DNA of 64,000 bases from Allokutzneria sp. A3M-2-11 16 (GTDB lineage Bacteria; Actinomycetota; Actinomycetes; Mycobacteriales; Pseudonocardiaceae): positions 186,001 to 250,000 of the forward strand of contig NZ_JANAVO010000005.1 of assembly GCF_024213555.1 (NCBI RefSeq), given 5' to 3'. Of the stretch, positions 1 to 11,137 are shown in pieces; within the stretch, counting starts at the first letter, position 1; every line of letters begins with the position of its first letter. The notes below the pieces were generated by a model that searched no databases, was not told the origin of the DNA, and saw only the letters and a program-made list of their open reading frames with translations. Position numbers and translations under genes: made by a program.

Positions 1-11
1 ACCGGGGTTCT

Positions 12-136
12 GCGGTCTTCAAGTCCCCCCAACCCCCGCCTGGCAGGTCGCAAACCGCAGCAAACCCAGCTCTCCCCCTGGGGTTTGCTGCGGTTTGCGA
101 CATCTGGGACCGGGGTTGGGGGTACTTGAAGACCGG
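12..136. repeat. Large palindromic repeat, family 2, copy 1
   Basis: The outer arms are GCGGTCTTCAAG (12-23) and CTTGAAGACCGG (125-136). Inside them lies a perfect 21-bp inverted repeat, 47-67 against 81-101, so the element can fold into a very long hairpin. A related copy with the same CGGTCTTCAAG/CTTGAAGACCG ends lies at 44124-44241. It sits in frame within a decayed gene, so it looks inserted or transposed. No transposase is present; it could be a MITE-like element or a terminator-type repeat. Confidence 0.7.
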
Positions 137-367
137 CCAACCTCGCGTCATCGCCTCGAACGTCCGAGTCCGCTCCATCGCCGGATCGCCCGACGGGGGC
201 GCGAGCGGAAGGTGCGATTCCCCGAGCAACCGGCCGAGCTCCGGCAAACCGTCGACGAGCCGTGCCCGTCGGTGATCAGGCAACCCGGACAGGTACAGGC
301 GGACCGCGGTCACGATCGGCGCGGTGGCCAGCTCGGCGTCCCGCCCGACCAGTCGATGACCACCCAC
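137..367 (-). pseudogene. Remnant of a LAL-type (AAA/LuxR) regulator
   Basis: The minus strand reads from a GTG at 367 as VGGHRLVGRDAELATAP and continues into LPDHRRARLVDGLPELGRLL and a stretch ending GDPAMERTRTFEAMTRGW. The second part matches the region after the P-loop in the intact LAL regulator at 15583-18327 (LPPGLRARLVELPELGRLFG, DPALERSRLFEAVSR). The VGRDAEL start is the usual N-terminus of such ATPases, but the Walker A region that should lie between the two blocks is missing. The frame then runs into the palindromic repeat at 12-136. I read it as an internally deleted, truncated pseudogene. Bases 368-434 show nothing. Confidence 0.45.
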
Positions 368-434
368 GTCTACAGCAAAGTGCCGGTTGCAGCACAGCAG
401 CCAGGGACGCCCGAATCCTTGCCTAAAGTGCAGT

Positions 435-1193
435 TCACCGCATGGCGGTCAGGAGGGCGCGGCGGATGCGGGTGGAGCGGACGGCCTCAGGGGTGGTGCC
501 CGCGGTGGCCGGGGGCAGGGCCGCCGCACACACGCGGGCGGCCTCGTCGGGGACGGCGGCGGCGAACAGGAGCGCGTGCTCGTGCGGAGGCAGCTCGGCG
601 CGCGAGAGGGCCCAGCGGTAGAGCGGCAGCCAGGGCCAGTCGGGGCCGTGGCGCTCGTGCTCGCGGATGCGGATCGTGGCGAGCAGGCAGCGCCACCATT
701 CGAGCCGGTCCTCGCTCGCGGGCAAGCGCTTGGCCAGCCAGGACTCGCGCTCGGCGGGCGTCGCGGAGCGCAGGTGGGTGACGGCCTGCTTGTTCAGGCT
801 CGGGAACTCCTTGGCCGGACGGGGCTGGTGCGGGGCCCAGACGCGGTGGACGCGGTCGTCCTCGACGCGGATCAGGGCAGCTGACTCGGGCTGCCACCAC
901 GAGTCGCTGTCCAAGCGCCGCAACGAAAAGCCCCGGACCTCCACGGCCGCGCGCACGGGGCCGAACGGCGGCGGATCAGGTGGCGAGACGCCGAACCACG
1001 TCCCGGACCACCGATCCTGCGAGGTCCGGCGCGTCCAGTAGAAGTCCACCGACCCGTACTCGTAGGACAGCGAATTCCGGCCCCGGTTCACCACGAAACC
1101 GGAGCCCAGGATCGACTCGACCTCCTCGGGCGTGCAGTAGGCGTCAGCGCCACGCACAGTGCCCGAGATGATCACATCGACCAGGAAGTCCAC
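435..1193 (-). CDS. Hypothetical protein, 252 aa
   Basis: No family is recognised. The protein starts at GTG 1193, is soluble and acidic-aromatic, rich in Trp and Arg, with no signal peptide or membrane segment. The N-terminal half (YEYGSVDFYW, WSGTWFGVSPPDPPPFG) looks like a small beta-rich domain; the C-terminal half (RESWLAKRLPASEDRLEWW, LPLYRWALSRAELPPHEHAL) looks helical. The start lies 33 nt behind a 15-codon micro-ORF (1226-1273), the only copy of that element lacking its hairpin, so the micro-ORF could be a short upstream leader. Codon use is normal for the window, so I treat it as a real gene. Confidence 0.75.
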   Translation of the reverse strand: MDFLVDVIISGTVRGADAYCTPEEVESILGSGFVVNRGRNSLSYEYGSVDFYWTRRTSQDRWSGTWFGVSPPDPPPFGPVRAAVEVRGFSLRRLDSDSWWQPESAALIRVEDDRVHRVWAPHQPRPAKEFPSLNKQAVTHLRSATPAERESWLAKRLPASEDRLEWWRCLLATIRIREHERHGPDWPWLPLYRWALSRAELPPHEHALLFAAAVPDEAARVCAAALPPATAGTTPEAVRSTRIRRALLTAMR

Positions 1194-1225
1194 CAGACCC
1201 CGTCCCGCGCTGAGGCCGCCAAGAT

Positions 1226-1273
1226 CTAGGTTGAGGCCGCCCTGCGTTGGGTGTGGGGGCGGTTGGGGTGCAT
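1226..1273 (-). CDS. 15-codon leaderless micro-ORF, copy 1
   Basis: ATG at 1273 reads MHPNRPHTQRRAAST and stops at TAG. On the minus strand a GTAAACT box ends 6 nt before the ATG, the spacing expected if transcription begins at the start codon. It shares R5, T8 and A12 with the copies at 39230, 49778, 61194 and 63077. In those the TAG is followed at once by a hairpin; here the sequence jumps from CTAGA to TCTTGGCGGCCTCAGCGCGGGA, so the hairpin appears cleanly lost while the flank that normally follows it is kept. The hypothetical gene at 1193 begins just downstream. Confidence 0.5.
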   Translation of the reverse strand: MHPNRPHTQRRAAST

Positions 1274-1328
1274 AGGTCCAGTTTACGTGGTGTGTGCGGG
1301 GGATGTGGAGGGTTTGCGGGGGGATGGG

Positions 1329-4376
<3,048 letters not shown>

Positions 4377-4433
4377 GGGGCGTGATCTTTGCACGGCCCC
4401 CTGACAGCCTCGCGCACTGGCAGGATCTGGCCC

Positions 4434-5132
4434 ATGACACAGGAATCCCGGTCCCTGGTCGGCCCGGTGCTGATCAGCTCCCGCACCTTTGGCAACTACC
4501 TGGACCAGTTCGCCGTCACCGAGGCGGAGCTGCTGGCCGGGCTGGTGCTGGACTGCCCGGGTGGCGCCAGCGAGTTCGCCGCCGAGCTGCGGGCGCGCGG
4601 CGGCCGGGCCGTCAGCGTGGACCCGTCCTACGAGCTCCCCGTCGACACCCTCGCCGAGCGGATCGACGCGGGCCGGACGCAGGCCACCGAGTGGGCCAGG
4701 ACGCAGCCTGACCGGTTCTTCTTCGACGAGAACGGTGTCTGGGAGCACTCGCCGGTGTGGGAGCGGTCGGCCCGGACGTTCCTCGCCGACTTCGCCCGGG
4801 ACAAGGCCGAAGGCACCGGCCACTACCGCGCGGCGCTGCTGCCCGAGCTTCCCTTCGCCGACGACAGCTTCGCGCTGGCGGTCTCGGGGTTCCTGCTGTT
4901 CACCTACGCCGACCAGTTCGACTACGCGTTCCACCTCGCGGCGGTCCGGGAGCTGCTGCGGGTGGCCACCGAGGTCCGGCTGCACCCGCTCAACGACTCC
5001 TCCGGCGCGCCCTACGAGGACCTGGAGCGGTTGCTGGCCGACCTCGACGGCGTCTCCGCGCGGGTGCTCACGGTCCCGGGCACGACCGACCCGGGCGAGA
5101 ACCAGACCCTGGTGCTAGCACCACAGCTGTAG
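4434..5132 (+). CDS. SAM-dependent methyltransferase-like protein, 232 aa
   Basis: ATG 4434 gives MTQESRSLVGPVL. Residues about 38-55 (LVLDCPGGASEFAAELRARG) resemble motif I of class I methyltransferases followed by an acidic VDPSYEL, and LPELPFADDSFALAVSGFLL resembles the post-II/IV region of the fold. The central part is unusual and I cannot name a substrate. It is divergent from the PHP-UvrD gene and convergent with the tetR gene at 5150. A GATCT box 6 nt before the ATG suggests a leaderless transcript, as in many genes here. Confidence 0.7.
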   Translation: MTQESRSLVGPVLISSRTFGNYLDQFAVTEAELLAGLVLDCPGGASEFAAELRARGGRAVSVDPSYELPVDTLAERIDAGRTQATEWARTQPDRFFFDENGVWEHSPVWERSARTFLADFARDKAEGTGHYRAALLPELPFADDSFALAVSGFLLFTYADQFDYAFHLAAVRELLRVATEVRLHPLNDSSGAPYEDLERLLADLDGVSARVLTVPGTTDPGENQTLVLAPQL

Positions 5133-5150
5133 CGGAGCAGGTGTGGTGCT
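5117..5150. terminator. Bidirectional hairpin between convergent genes
   Basis: AGCACCACA (5117-5125) and TGTGGTGCT (5142-5150) form a 9-bp stem spanning the 3' ends of the methyltransferase-like gene and the facing tetR gene. No U-tract follows, as is common in high-GC actinomycetes. Confidence 0.5.
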
Positions 5151-5761
5151 CACACCGGGAAACCTGCCTGACGGAGGAGTCTGCGCAGGTAATCGGTGAT
5201 GTCGGCGGGCTTGGGCGGGCCCGGCTCCAGAAGCAGGTACTGGATCACGGCGCCCGACATCATGTCGAGCAGCACGTCGACATCGGTCTCCGGCGGGAGC
5301 AGACCGGCGGTCTGGGATTGCAGCAGAGCGGCGCGGGCCCGCAGGCGACGCGGCAGGACGTGGTGGTTCCAGTAGGCCGCCAGCAGCCCGGGGTGATCGG
5401 GGCCCGCGCCCAGCAGCCGCGCCGACAGAGCCCGGTACTTCGGGTCGGCCAGCACCTCCCCCCACTGCGGCAGCAGCGTTTCGAGCACGTCCGGCAACGC
5501 CTCGGCCGAAGGAGCCGCGGAGGCGTCGGGGATGTCTTCCCGAGCGGCTTCGATCGCCTGTGCGAGCAGGTCTTCCTTGGACTTCCACCGCCGGTAGACG
5601 GTCACCTTGGCCACGCCCGCGCGCTTGGCGATCCCTTCCATGCTCGTCTGGTCGACACCGCGTTCGACGAGCATGTCGACGGCGGCGCGCAGGATCGCCG
5701 CGTCGGCCTGGGGGTCACGCGGCCGTCCAGGTCCCTCGCGACGTGGTTTCTCCGTGGTCAC
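5150..5761 (-). CDS. TetR family repressor, 203 aa
   Basis: The start is GTG 5761, which overlaps the TGA of the monooxygenase gene by 4 bp (GTGA), giving translational coupling. Residues about 15-62 are the TetR helix-turn-helix (ILRAAVDMLVERG, VAKVTVYRRWKSKEDLL); the rest is the ligand-binding helical domain ending LRRLLRQAGFPV. Its position as last gene of the unit and the palindromes at 7246-7277 and 9685-9723 suggest that it represses the monooxygenase and the phosphotransferase gene, with the ligand being their substrate or a related compound. That assignment is inference. Confidence 0.88.
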   Translation of the reverse strand: MTTEKPRREGPGRPRDPQADAAILRAAVDMLVERGVDQTSMEGIAKRAGVAKVTVYRRWKSKEDLLAQAIEAAREDIPDASAAPSAEALPDVLETLLPQWGEVLADPKYRALSARLLGAGPDHPGLLAAYWNHHVLPRRLRARAALLQSQTAGLLPPETDVDVLLDMMSGAVIQYLLLEPGPPKPADITDYLRRLLRQAGFPV

Positions 5762-7233
5762 GCGCCCATCCTGGCGTGCAGCGTGTCGGCGAACCATCGG
5801 CGCAGTTCCATCGGGTCGTCGCCGCGCCACGCGAGGTGCCCGTCAGGCCGGATGAGCAGCGGCGATCCGGACAGGTCGTCGGCGAACAAGACGGTGACGT
5901 GCTCGCGAGCGGCACCCAGGAGCGCGTCGGCGTCGGTGCCGGGCCGGGCGAGGAGCGCCCACGCCGGGAGCAGTTCGTCGTGCAACCGGGTCGGACTGCC
6001 ATCAGCGCGGGTGCAGTCGCGGTCGGGGACGCGGTCGCCGGGCCGGGGCGAGCCGCCACGGCCGCCGAGCGGCCCCTTCCGGTAGCTCACCCAGAGCTGC
6101 GAGGCGGTGCGGCTGGCTTTCGCCTGCACCGCTGATGAGTTGAGCAGCGGGATGAAGATCCGATCGCGCACGAACCGCGCCGCCGCGCTGTCCCCGACGA
6201 GGATCTTGGTGTTGTTCGTGGTGGTGCGCAGCACCTCGGTGGCCAGGGGGCGGCGCTCCGCGGTGTAGGTGTCGAGCAGCTCCTCGTTCGCCAGGCCGCG
6301 CACCACCAGCGCGAGCTTCCACGCGAGGTTCTCGGCGTCACCGATGCCGGTGTTCATGCCTTGGCCGCCGATCGGGCTGTGGATGTGCGCGGCGTCCCCG
6401 GCGAGCAGGACCCGCCCGCGGCGGTAGTCCGTCGCGAGCCTGCGGTGGATGCGGAACACCGAGGTCCACACCGCCTCACGGATGCGCACGCCGGTCTCCC
6501 CGGCACGCTCGGGCAGCAGGCGCTCGAAGTGCGCCACGATGTCGGCGGGGCTCAGGCGCTGGTCAGCCACGGGCACGTCGGCCATGAGGCGCCACAGGTT
6601 CTCGCCGCGCATGGGAATCGCCAGCAGCAACCCGTCGCGGTGGTAGAACCCCGCCGACATGGTGCGGTCCCGATCCCAGTCGGCGAGGACGTCGGCCAGG
6701 AGGAACTGCTCGACCACCGAAGCGCCGGGGAACTCGATCCCGGCCAGCTCGCGCACCCTGCTGCGGGCGCCGTCGCAGCCCACGAGCCAGCCGACCCGGG
6801 CCGGTGTCGCCTCCGCGAACTCGACCGTCACGCCGTCGTCGTCCTGGCTCGCGGCGGTCACCTCCGTGCCCCACTCGACCTCGACTCCAAGCTCACTCAG
6901 CCGACGCCGCAGCTGCTCCTCGATCTGGGCCTGGGAGACGAACAGCGCCTGCACGGACTCCGTGGTGTCCGGGGCGAAGCGCATGGTCGCGATCGGCCGT
7001 GACCGCACGTGCATCCGCATTCCGACCGGTGCCAGCGACCGTTCCCGGAGATCACCGAGCGCGCCCACGCGTCGGAGCACTTCCACGCCGCGCGCGTGCA
7101 GGATGTTCGCCCGAGACGTCACTGCCGGTCCGGCGGCGCGATCGACCACTCGCACCGCCACCCCGTGCGCGGCCAACCCGCACGCCAGCGTCAGCCCCGT
7201 CGGTCCCGCGCCCACGACCAGCACCTGCTCCAT
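5758..7233 (-). CDS. FAD-dependent aromatic monooxygenase, 491 aa
   Basis: This is a group A flavoprotein hydroxylase (PgaE/Rox/MhpA type). The N-terminal GAGPTG (8-13) is the dinucleotide fold, VGCDGARSRVRE is the DG motif, and GRVLLAGDAAHIHSPIGGQG is the GD motif that binds the FAD ribityl; the C-terminal thioredoxin-like domain is present. Start ATG 7233 has GAGGAG 5 nt upstream. It is between a PEP-utilising phosphotransferase gene upstream and a coupled tetR gene downstream. Pairing with an Rph-like enzyme recalls rifamycin inactivation, where Rox and Rph are alternative resistance enzymes, but substrates cannot be read from sequence. Confidence 0.88.
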   Translation of the reverse strand: MEQVLVVGAGPTGLTLACGLAAHGVAVRVVDRAAGPAVTSRANILHARGVEVLRRVGALGDLRERSLAPVGMRMHVRSRPIATMRFAPDTTESVQALFVSQAQIEEQLRRRLSELGVEVEWGTEVTAASQDDDGVTVEFAEATPARVGWLVGCDGARSRVRELAGIEFPGASVVEQFLLADVLADWDRDRTMSAGFYHRDGLLLAIPMRGENLWRLMADVPVADQRLSPADIVAHFERLLPERAGETGVRIREAVWTSVFRIHRRLATDYRRGRVLLAGDAAHIHSPIGGQGMNTGIGDAENLAWKLALVVRGLANEELLDTYTAERRPLATEVLRTTTNNTKILVGDSAAARFVRDRIFIPLLNSSAVQAKASRTASQLWVSYRKGPLGGRGGSPRPGDRVPDRDCTRADGSPTRLHDELLPAWALLARPGTDADALLGAAREHVTVLFADDLSGSPLLIRPDGHLAWRGDDPMELRRWFADTLHARMGA

Positions 7234-7245
7234 CGCGTCTCCTCG

Positions 7246-7277
7246 ATTTGAATACGTAACCGTCTACGTATTCAAAT
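7246..7277. promoter_or_regulatory. 32-bp perfect palindromic operator before the monooxygenase gene
   Basis: ATTTGAATACGTA (7246-7258) is mirrored exactly by TACGTATTCAAAT (7265-7277) around a 6-nt centre. It lies 13 bp upstream of the monooxygenase ATG, between RBS and promoter, and is the obvious site for the co-transcribed TetR protein. It shares TACGTAAC with the dyad at 9685-9723. Confidence 0.75.
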
Positions 7278-7295
7278 CAGGGTCGCCGCGCTGAG

Positions 7296-9638
7296 TCAAG
7301 CAGCGGTGACGGTGCCGGTGGTGCCGTCGACGGTCACCAGGTCACCGTCGTTGAGCACCGACGTGCCGACGCCGGTGCCGAGAACGGCCGGGACGCGGTA
7401 CTCGCGGGCGATGATCGCGCCGTGCGCCAGCATGCCGCCGACGTCGGTGACCAGGGCGCCGATGCTGGGGAACACCACCGACCACACCGGCGCGGTCACC
7501 GGGCAGACCAGCACGTCACCGGGCTGGATGCGGCCGAGCTCTCCTTCGTCCATGATCACGCGCACGCGTCCGGTGTAGCTGCCGGGCGAGCCCGCGACGC
7601 CGGAGAGCGGCAGGCCGTCACCACTGCGGGGGCTGCCCTGGGCGGCCCGCTCGGACAGCCACAGCAGCATCTCGCTGACCTGCCGCGCGGCGGGCGGGAG
7701 CGCGGCCATCGACGGCGGCGGGCCGGGGTCCTTGCCGTAGCTGTCCGGGCCGGGGTGGGCCAGCATCCACGCGCGCTCCCCCTGACGGCGCCGGACCAGC
7801 TCGGACCGGTCCGAGCCGTCGCGCAGCGCCGCGCGGACCTCGGCGGGGAAGAGGTGGAAGACCTCGTCACGGGTCCCGATCTGACCGCGCCCCGCCAGCC
7901 GCCGCCCGGCTTCGAGGGCGGCGTAGCGCAGGGCGGCGATCGGGCAGCTGACCGTCCAGAACTCGTTGTCCTCGCGGACCGGGTAGGCCGCCCGCGCCCG
8001 TTCCAGCAACCGCAGGAACTCCGCGTGCTCGCCCGAGGGCAACTCCGCCAGCGCCTGCCGCTCGGTCGCCGCCCGTTGATCGTCCACTTCGGACAGCCGT
8101 GCCGGGTCGAACTCGTGCTCGACCTGGTCGGCGAGCAGGCGCGTCAGCAGCTCCGGTTCCTCGGCGAGGGTGGGCTCGGAGATCTCGTAGCGCAGCGCGC
8201 GCCGCCCGAACCGGTGCCGGTACTCCTCCAGTCGCGCACTGGTGTCGATCCCCTCCCGCGCCAGGGAGGCGATCGCGGCCAGCTCGCGCGCGGGCTCGGT
8301 CGAACGCTCCGAGAGACCGCCGAGCAGGTCGTAGACGCGGGCCTCCGGCCACTCCAGCTCGCGTTCGCAGAACCCGACGAGCTCGAACAACGCCATGCCC
8401 ACCGCGCCGTGCAGGATGAAGTGCGCGTAGGAGCTGTCGTGCATCAACCGCTCGGCGCGGTCGACGTGCGCGATGAAGTCCGCATCGGACAGTCCACTGA
8501 GGTCGGTGTCCAGCAGTTCGCCGCAGCGCCCGGAGAACTCCTCCAGCCACTGCTCCCGCCAGCGCGTCACCAGCCGTCCTGGCAGGTCGGTGCCCAGCAC
8601 GCGCTCGGCCGCCTTCGTCCGCCGCCGCGCCGCCGGGACCAGGCGGACGAGCAGCCACATCAGCCACTTCGGCGGCGGTGGCCCCTGTCTGCCGCCCGCT
8701 GGCCTGATCGACATGTAGCTCCAGCCGCCGATGTCGGCGAAGGCGAAGTCCAGCAGCAGGCCCAGTTCGGCGGTCAGGCGCTCGAACGCGGCGTTGCGGG
8801 CCTCGGCGACGGTGATGTTGAGCGGCATCGACGGCAGTGGCGCGTGCAGCGACGCCCGGGTCCAGAAGCCCGGCGGGACCTCCACGGGGACCGGCACCGG
8901 CGGCGGGGACGGCTCGGGCAGGGAGGTGATCGGCCGGGCCTGGAGCAGCCACACCGTGTCCCCTTCAAGCGCCCACTCCAGGTCCTGAGGCCCCTCCAGC
9001 TCGGCGCTCACGCGGCGCGCGAGGTCGGCGACCATGCGCACCTGGCGGGCGGAGAGCACCCCTCGCGGCTCCCCGACCGGGTCCTGCCCGCCGATCACCC
9101 ACTGCTCGGGCTGCGCGACACCGTCGACGAGCCGGTCCCCGAGGCCGCGCACGGCGTTGACCACGATCTCGTCGCGGGCACCGGTGACCGGGTTCGCGGT
9201 GAAGGCCACCCCGGCGGCGTCGGCGGGCACCTGGCGCTGGACGAGCACGGCGATCGCGGCGTCCTCCGGCAGGCCGCGCTCGGCGCGGTAGCGGCGGACC
9301 CGCGGGGTGTACGCGGACGCCCGGCACTCCTTGATCGCCGCCTCCAGCTCCGCCGCGCCCGTCACGCCGAGCACCGTGCGGTACTGGCCCGCGTGCGAGC
9401 CGTCCGCGCCGTCCTCCTCGACCCCGGAGGAGCGCACGGCGAGCGGGCCCGCGCCGAGCACCGCGATGATCTCCTCGGCCAGCTCAGCGGACGCTTCACC
9501 GCCCACTGGGAGCACGACGCCGTCCGGGACGGGCAGGCCCGCTGCGCGCAGCACGGCCAGCGTCCCCGCTTTTCCTCCCACCCGATCGCGGGACATGGCG
9601 GGGCAATCGGCGAGCGGAGTGGGACCTTCTTCAACCAT
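7296..9638 (-). CDS. PEP-utilising phosphotransferase, rifampicin phosphotransferase-like, 780 aa
   Basis: The likely start is ATG 9638 (MVEEGPTPLADCPAMSRD); a GTG 9 nt upstream would fit the GGAG slightly better. The N-terminal ATP-grasp part shows VGGKAGTL, AVRSSGVEEDGADGSHAGQY and DLEWALEGDTVWLLQARPIT; a middle helical domain of about 350 residues follows; the C-terminus is the swivelling phosphohistidine domain GGMLAHGAIIAREYRVPAV. This is the domain order of rifampicin phosphotransferase, which moves the beta-phosphate of ATP via His to the antibiotic; PEP synthase would carry a C-terminal TIM barrel that is absent here. The middle domain chooses the acceptor and is not diagnostic to me. 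The monooxygenase follows after 62 bp. Confidence 0.8.
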   Translation of the reverse strand: MVEEGPTPLADCPAMSRDRVGGKAGTLAVLRAAGLPVPDGVVLPVGGEASAELAEEIIAVLGAGPLAVRSSGVEEDGADGSHAGQYRTVLGVTGAAELEAAIKECRASAYTPRVRRYRAERGLPEDAAIAVLVQRQVPADAAGVAFTANPVTGARDEIVVNAVRGLGDRLVDGVAQPEQWVIGGQDPVGEPRGVLSARQVRMVADLARRVSAELEGPQDLEWALEGDTVWLLQARPITSLPEPSPPPVPVPVEVPPGFWTRASLHAPLPSMPLNITVAEARNAAFERLTAELGLLLDFAFADIGGWSYMSIRPAGGRQGPPPPKWLMWLLVRLVPAARRRTKAAERVLGTDLPGRLVTRWREQWLEEFSGRCGELLDTDLSGLSDADFIAHVDRAERLMHDSSYAHFILHGAVGMALFELVGFCERELEWPEARVYDLLGGLSERSTEPARELAAIASLAREGIDTSARLEEYRHRFGRRALRYEISEPTLAEEPELLTRLLADQVEHEFDPARLSEVDDQRAATERQALAELPSGEHAEFLRLLERARAAYPVREDNEFWTVSCPIAALRYAALEAGRRLAGRGQIGTRDEVFHLFPAEVRAALRDGSDRSELVRRRQGERAWMLAHPGPDSYGKDPGPPPSMAALPPAARQVSEMLLWLSERAAQGSPRSGDGLPLSGVAGSPGSYTGRVRVIMDEGELGRIQPGDVLVCPVTAPVWSVVFPSIGALVTDVGGMLAHGAIIAREYRVPAVLGTGVGTSVLNDGDLVTVDGTTGTVTAA

Positions 9639-9684
9639 GAGCACCACGATCTCCGGTCGGGCCAGGTCACGCCCATCGGTCGGA

Positions 9685-9723
9685 GTACGTAACCCGCGGA
9701 AATCCCGAGCCGCCGTTACGTAC
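9685..9723. promoter_or_regulatory. Dyad TACGTAAC/GTTACGTA in a divergent promoter
   Basis: GTACGTAAC (9685-9693) and GTTACGTAC (9715-9723) are perfect inverted repeats 21 nt apart, between the divergent phosphotransferase and sigma-factor genes; the right arm ends 13 nt before the sigma GTG. The half-sites match TACGTAAC in the operator at 7246-7277, so the TetR protein may act at both places. Confidence 0.55.
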
Positions 9724-9736
9724 GTCCACACCTGAC

Positions 9737-10288
9737 GTGAGGGATCGACACGACGTCACCAAGGCCGACGACGCGGGGTTGCTGCGCCGGATCGTCCGAG
9801 GTGACCGCCTGGCGTTCGACGAGCTCTACCGCCGTCACGCCACCTGGATCACGCTCCGGCTGCGCAGGCGCGCCCGGGACGAGGACCTGGTCACCGAGAC
9901 GTTGCAGGACACCTTCCTCACCGTGTGGCGTTCGGCGGGCTCCTATGCTGGGCGCGGCGAGGTCGCCGGGTGGCTGTGGACGATCGCGAGCAGCAGGCTG
10001 ATCGACGGAGTGCGCAGGCGCTCCCGCAGCGTGGAGTCGGTCGGCGAGCCCGACGAGTACCTGCTCACCACCCCCTCCGCCGAGGACGAGGCGATGGTGC
10101 CGCTCTACGACGCGCGGCTGGCCGCGGCGCTCAAGGGGCTCGCCCCGGAGTTGCGGGACGTGCTCCAGGCGACGGTGCTCGACGGGCTGACCTCCAGGGA
10201 GGCCGCCGTGCTGCTGGGCATCCCGGAGGGAACGGTCAAGACCCGGGTCCGCCGGGCACGGGGAACGCTGAGGGAGGCAATGTCATGA
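9737..10288 (+). CDS. ECF RNA polymerase sigma factor, 183 aa
   Basis: GTG 9737 begins MRDRHDVTKADDAGLL. Region 2 is about residues 20-90 (FDELYRRHATWITLRLRRR, TLQDTFLTVWRSAGSY, GWLWTIASSRLIDGVRRR); region 4 is about 120-180 (LPELRD-type ELRDVLQATVLDGLTSREA, GIPEGTVKTRVRRARGTLRE). The stop overlaps the start of a zinc-type anti-sigma gene by 4 bp (ATGA), the usual sigma/anti-sigma arrangement. It probably drives transcription of its own operon through the ABC and triplicated membrane genes. Confidence 0.93.
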   Translation: MRDRHDVTKADDAGLLRRIVRGDRLAFDELYRRHATWITLRLRRRARDEDLVTETLQDTFLTVWRSAGSYAGRGEVAGWLWTIASSRLIDGVRRRSRSVESVGEPDEYLLTTPSAEDEAMVPLYDARLAAALKGLAPELRDVLQATVLDGLTSREAAVLLGIPEGTVKTRVRRARGTLREAMS

Positions 10289-11130
10289 GTCGGCAGTGGC
10301 ACGTTCCCGCGCCGACACTGGTCGCCTACGCCGTCGAGGACCTCTCCGATGTGGACAGCTGGTCCGTCGAGGCGCACCTGGTGGCCTGCGCCGATTGCCG
10401 CGCCGCGCTGACCAGGGCGAGCGCGGGCACCCCCGCCGCCGCGACGGTCGGGCTGGTGCACGAGCGGATGGCGCTGGACCTGCCCGCGCAGCGTGCCCCG
10501 GCGAGCCGGCTCCGGCAGTTCTTCCTGCTGCTGCGCGGAGCCCCCGGGGCGCGGGCGAGCTGGTTGCTGGCGTTGGGCCTGGTGCTGGTCGCGGCGACGG
10601 CGCTGGACGCGACGATCGCGACGGCGGGCCTGGCGGACCGGGGCACGTGGTGGTTCGACCACGGCTCCTACGTCGTGCTGGTGGCGCCGCTGTTGCAGAT
10701 CGCCGGGGTCGCGCTGTCCTACGGGCCGTGGATCGACCCCTGCCACGAGATGACGGGCAGTTCCCCGCTCGGCGGACTGCGGTTGTTGCTCATCCGGACC
10801 GCGTTGGTGCTGGCCGCGGTCGTGCCCGCGACGCTGCTGCTCGGCATGGTCACGGGGCGCGGCACACCGGTTCTGACGCTGCTGCCCGGCCTCGGGCTCA
10901 CCACGCTCACCCTGGCCCTCGGTTCCGTGGTCCAGCTGCGGCACGCCGCGCTGGCCGTCGGCGGCGCGTGGCTGGCGGTCTCGGTGGCGCCGCTGCTCGT
11001 GGACTCGGTGCCGTACCTGTTGGCCTCGCCGCGCCCCGCGGTGTGGGTCCCGGTGATCGTGCTGTCCTCGGCGACGGTGCTGCTGCGCCGCCGCTCGTTC
11101 ACCTACGCGCCGCAACTGGTCAGGAGCTGA
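10285..11130 (+). CDS. Membrane anti-sigma factor with zinc finger, 281 aa
   Basis: The N-terminal cytoplasmic part carries HLVACADC (a HxxxCxxC zinc anti-sigma motif, about residues 31-38). Then follow about six membrane segments, for example WLLALGLVLVAATALDA, VVLVAPLLQIAGVALSYG, TALVLAAVVPATLLLGMV and VWVPVIVLSSATVLLRR. It overlaps the sigma gene by ATGA and presumably holds the sigma factor at the membrane until an envelope or drug signal releases it. A six-segment membrane part is larger than in simple one-segment anti-sigma factors. Confidence 0.88.
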   Translation: MSRQWHVPAPTLVAYAVEDLSDVDSWSVEAHLVACADCRAALTRASAGTPAAATVGLVHERMALDLPAQRAPASRLRQFFLLLRGAPGARASWLLALGLVLVAATALDATIATAGLADRGTWWFDHGSYVVLVAPLLQIAGVALSYGPWIDPCHEMTGSSPLGGLRLLLIRTALVLAAVVPATLLLGMVTGRGTPVLTLLPGLGLTTLTLALGSVVQLRHAALAVGGAWLAVSVAPLLVDSVPYLLASPRPAVWVPVIVLSSATVLLRRRSFTYAPQLVRS

Positions 11131-11137
11131 GGTCGAC

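Noticed and set aside
7234-9736. Classical rifamycin-associated element (RAE) in the promoters of the phosphotransferase and monooxygenase genes.
   Set aside because: I looked for a matching inverted repeat and found only TACGTA-type dyads, so regulation by the RAE pathway is not supported.
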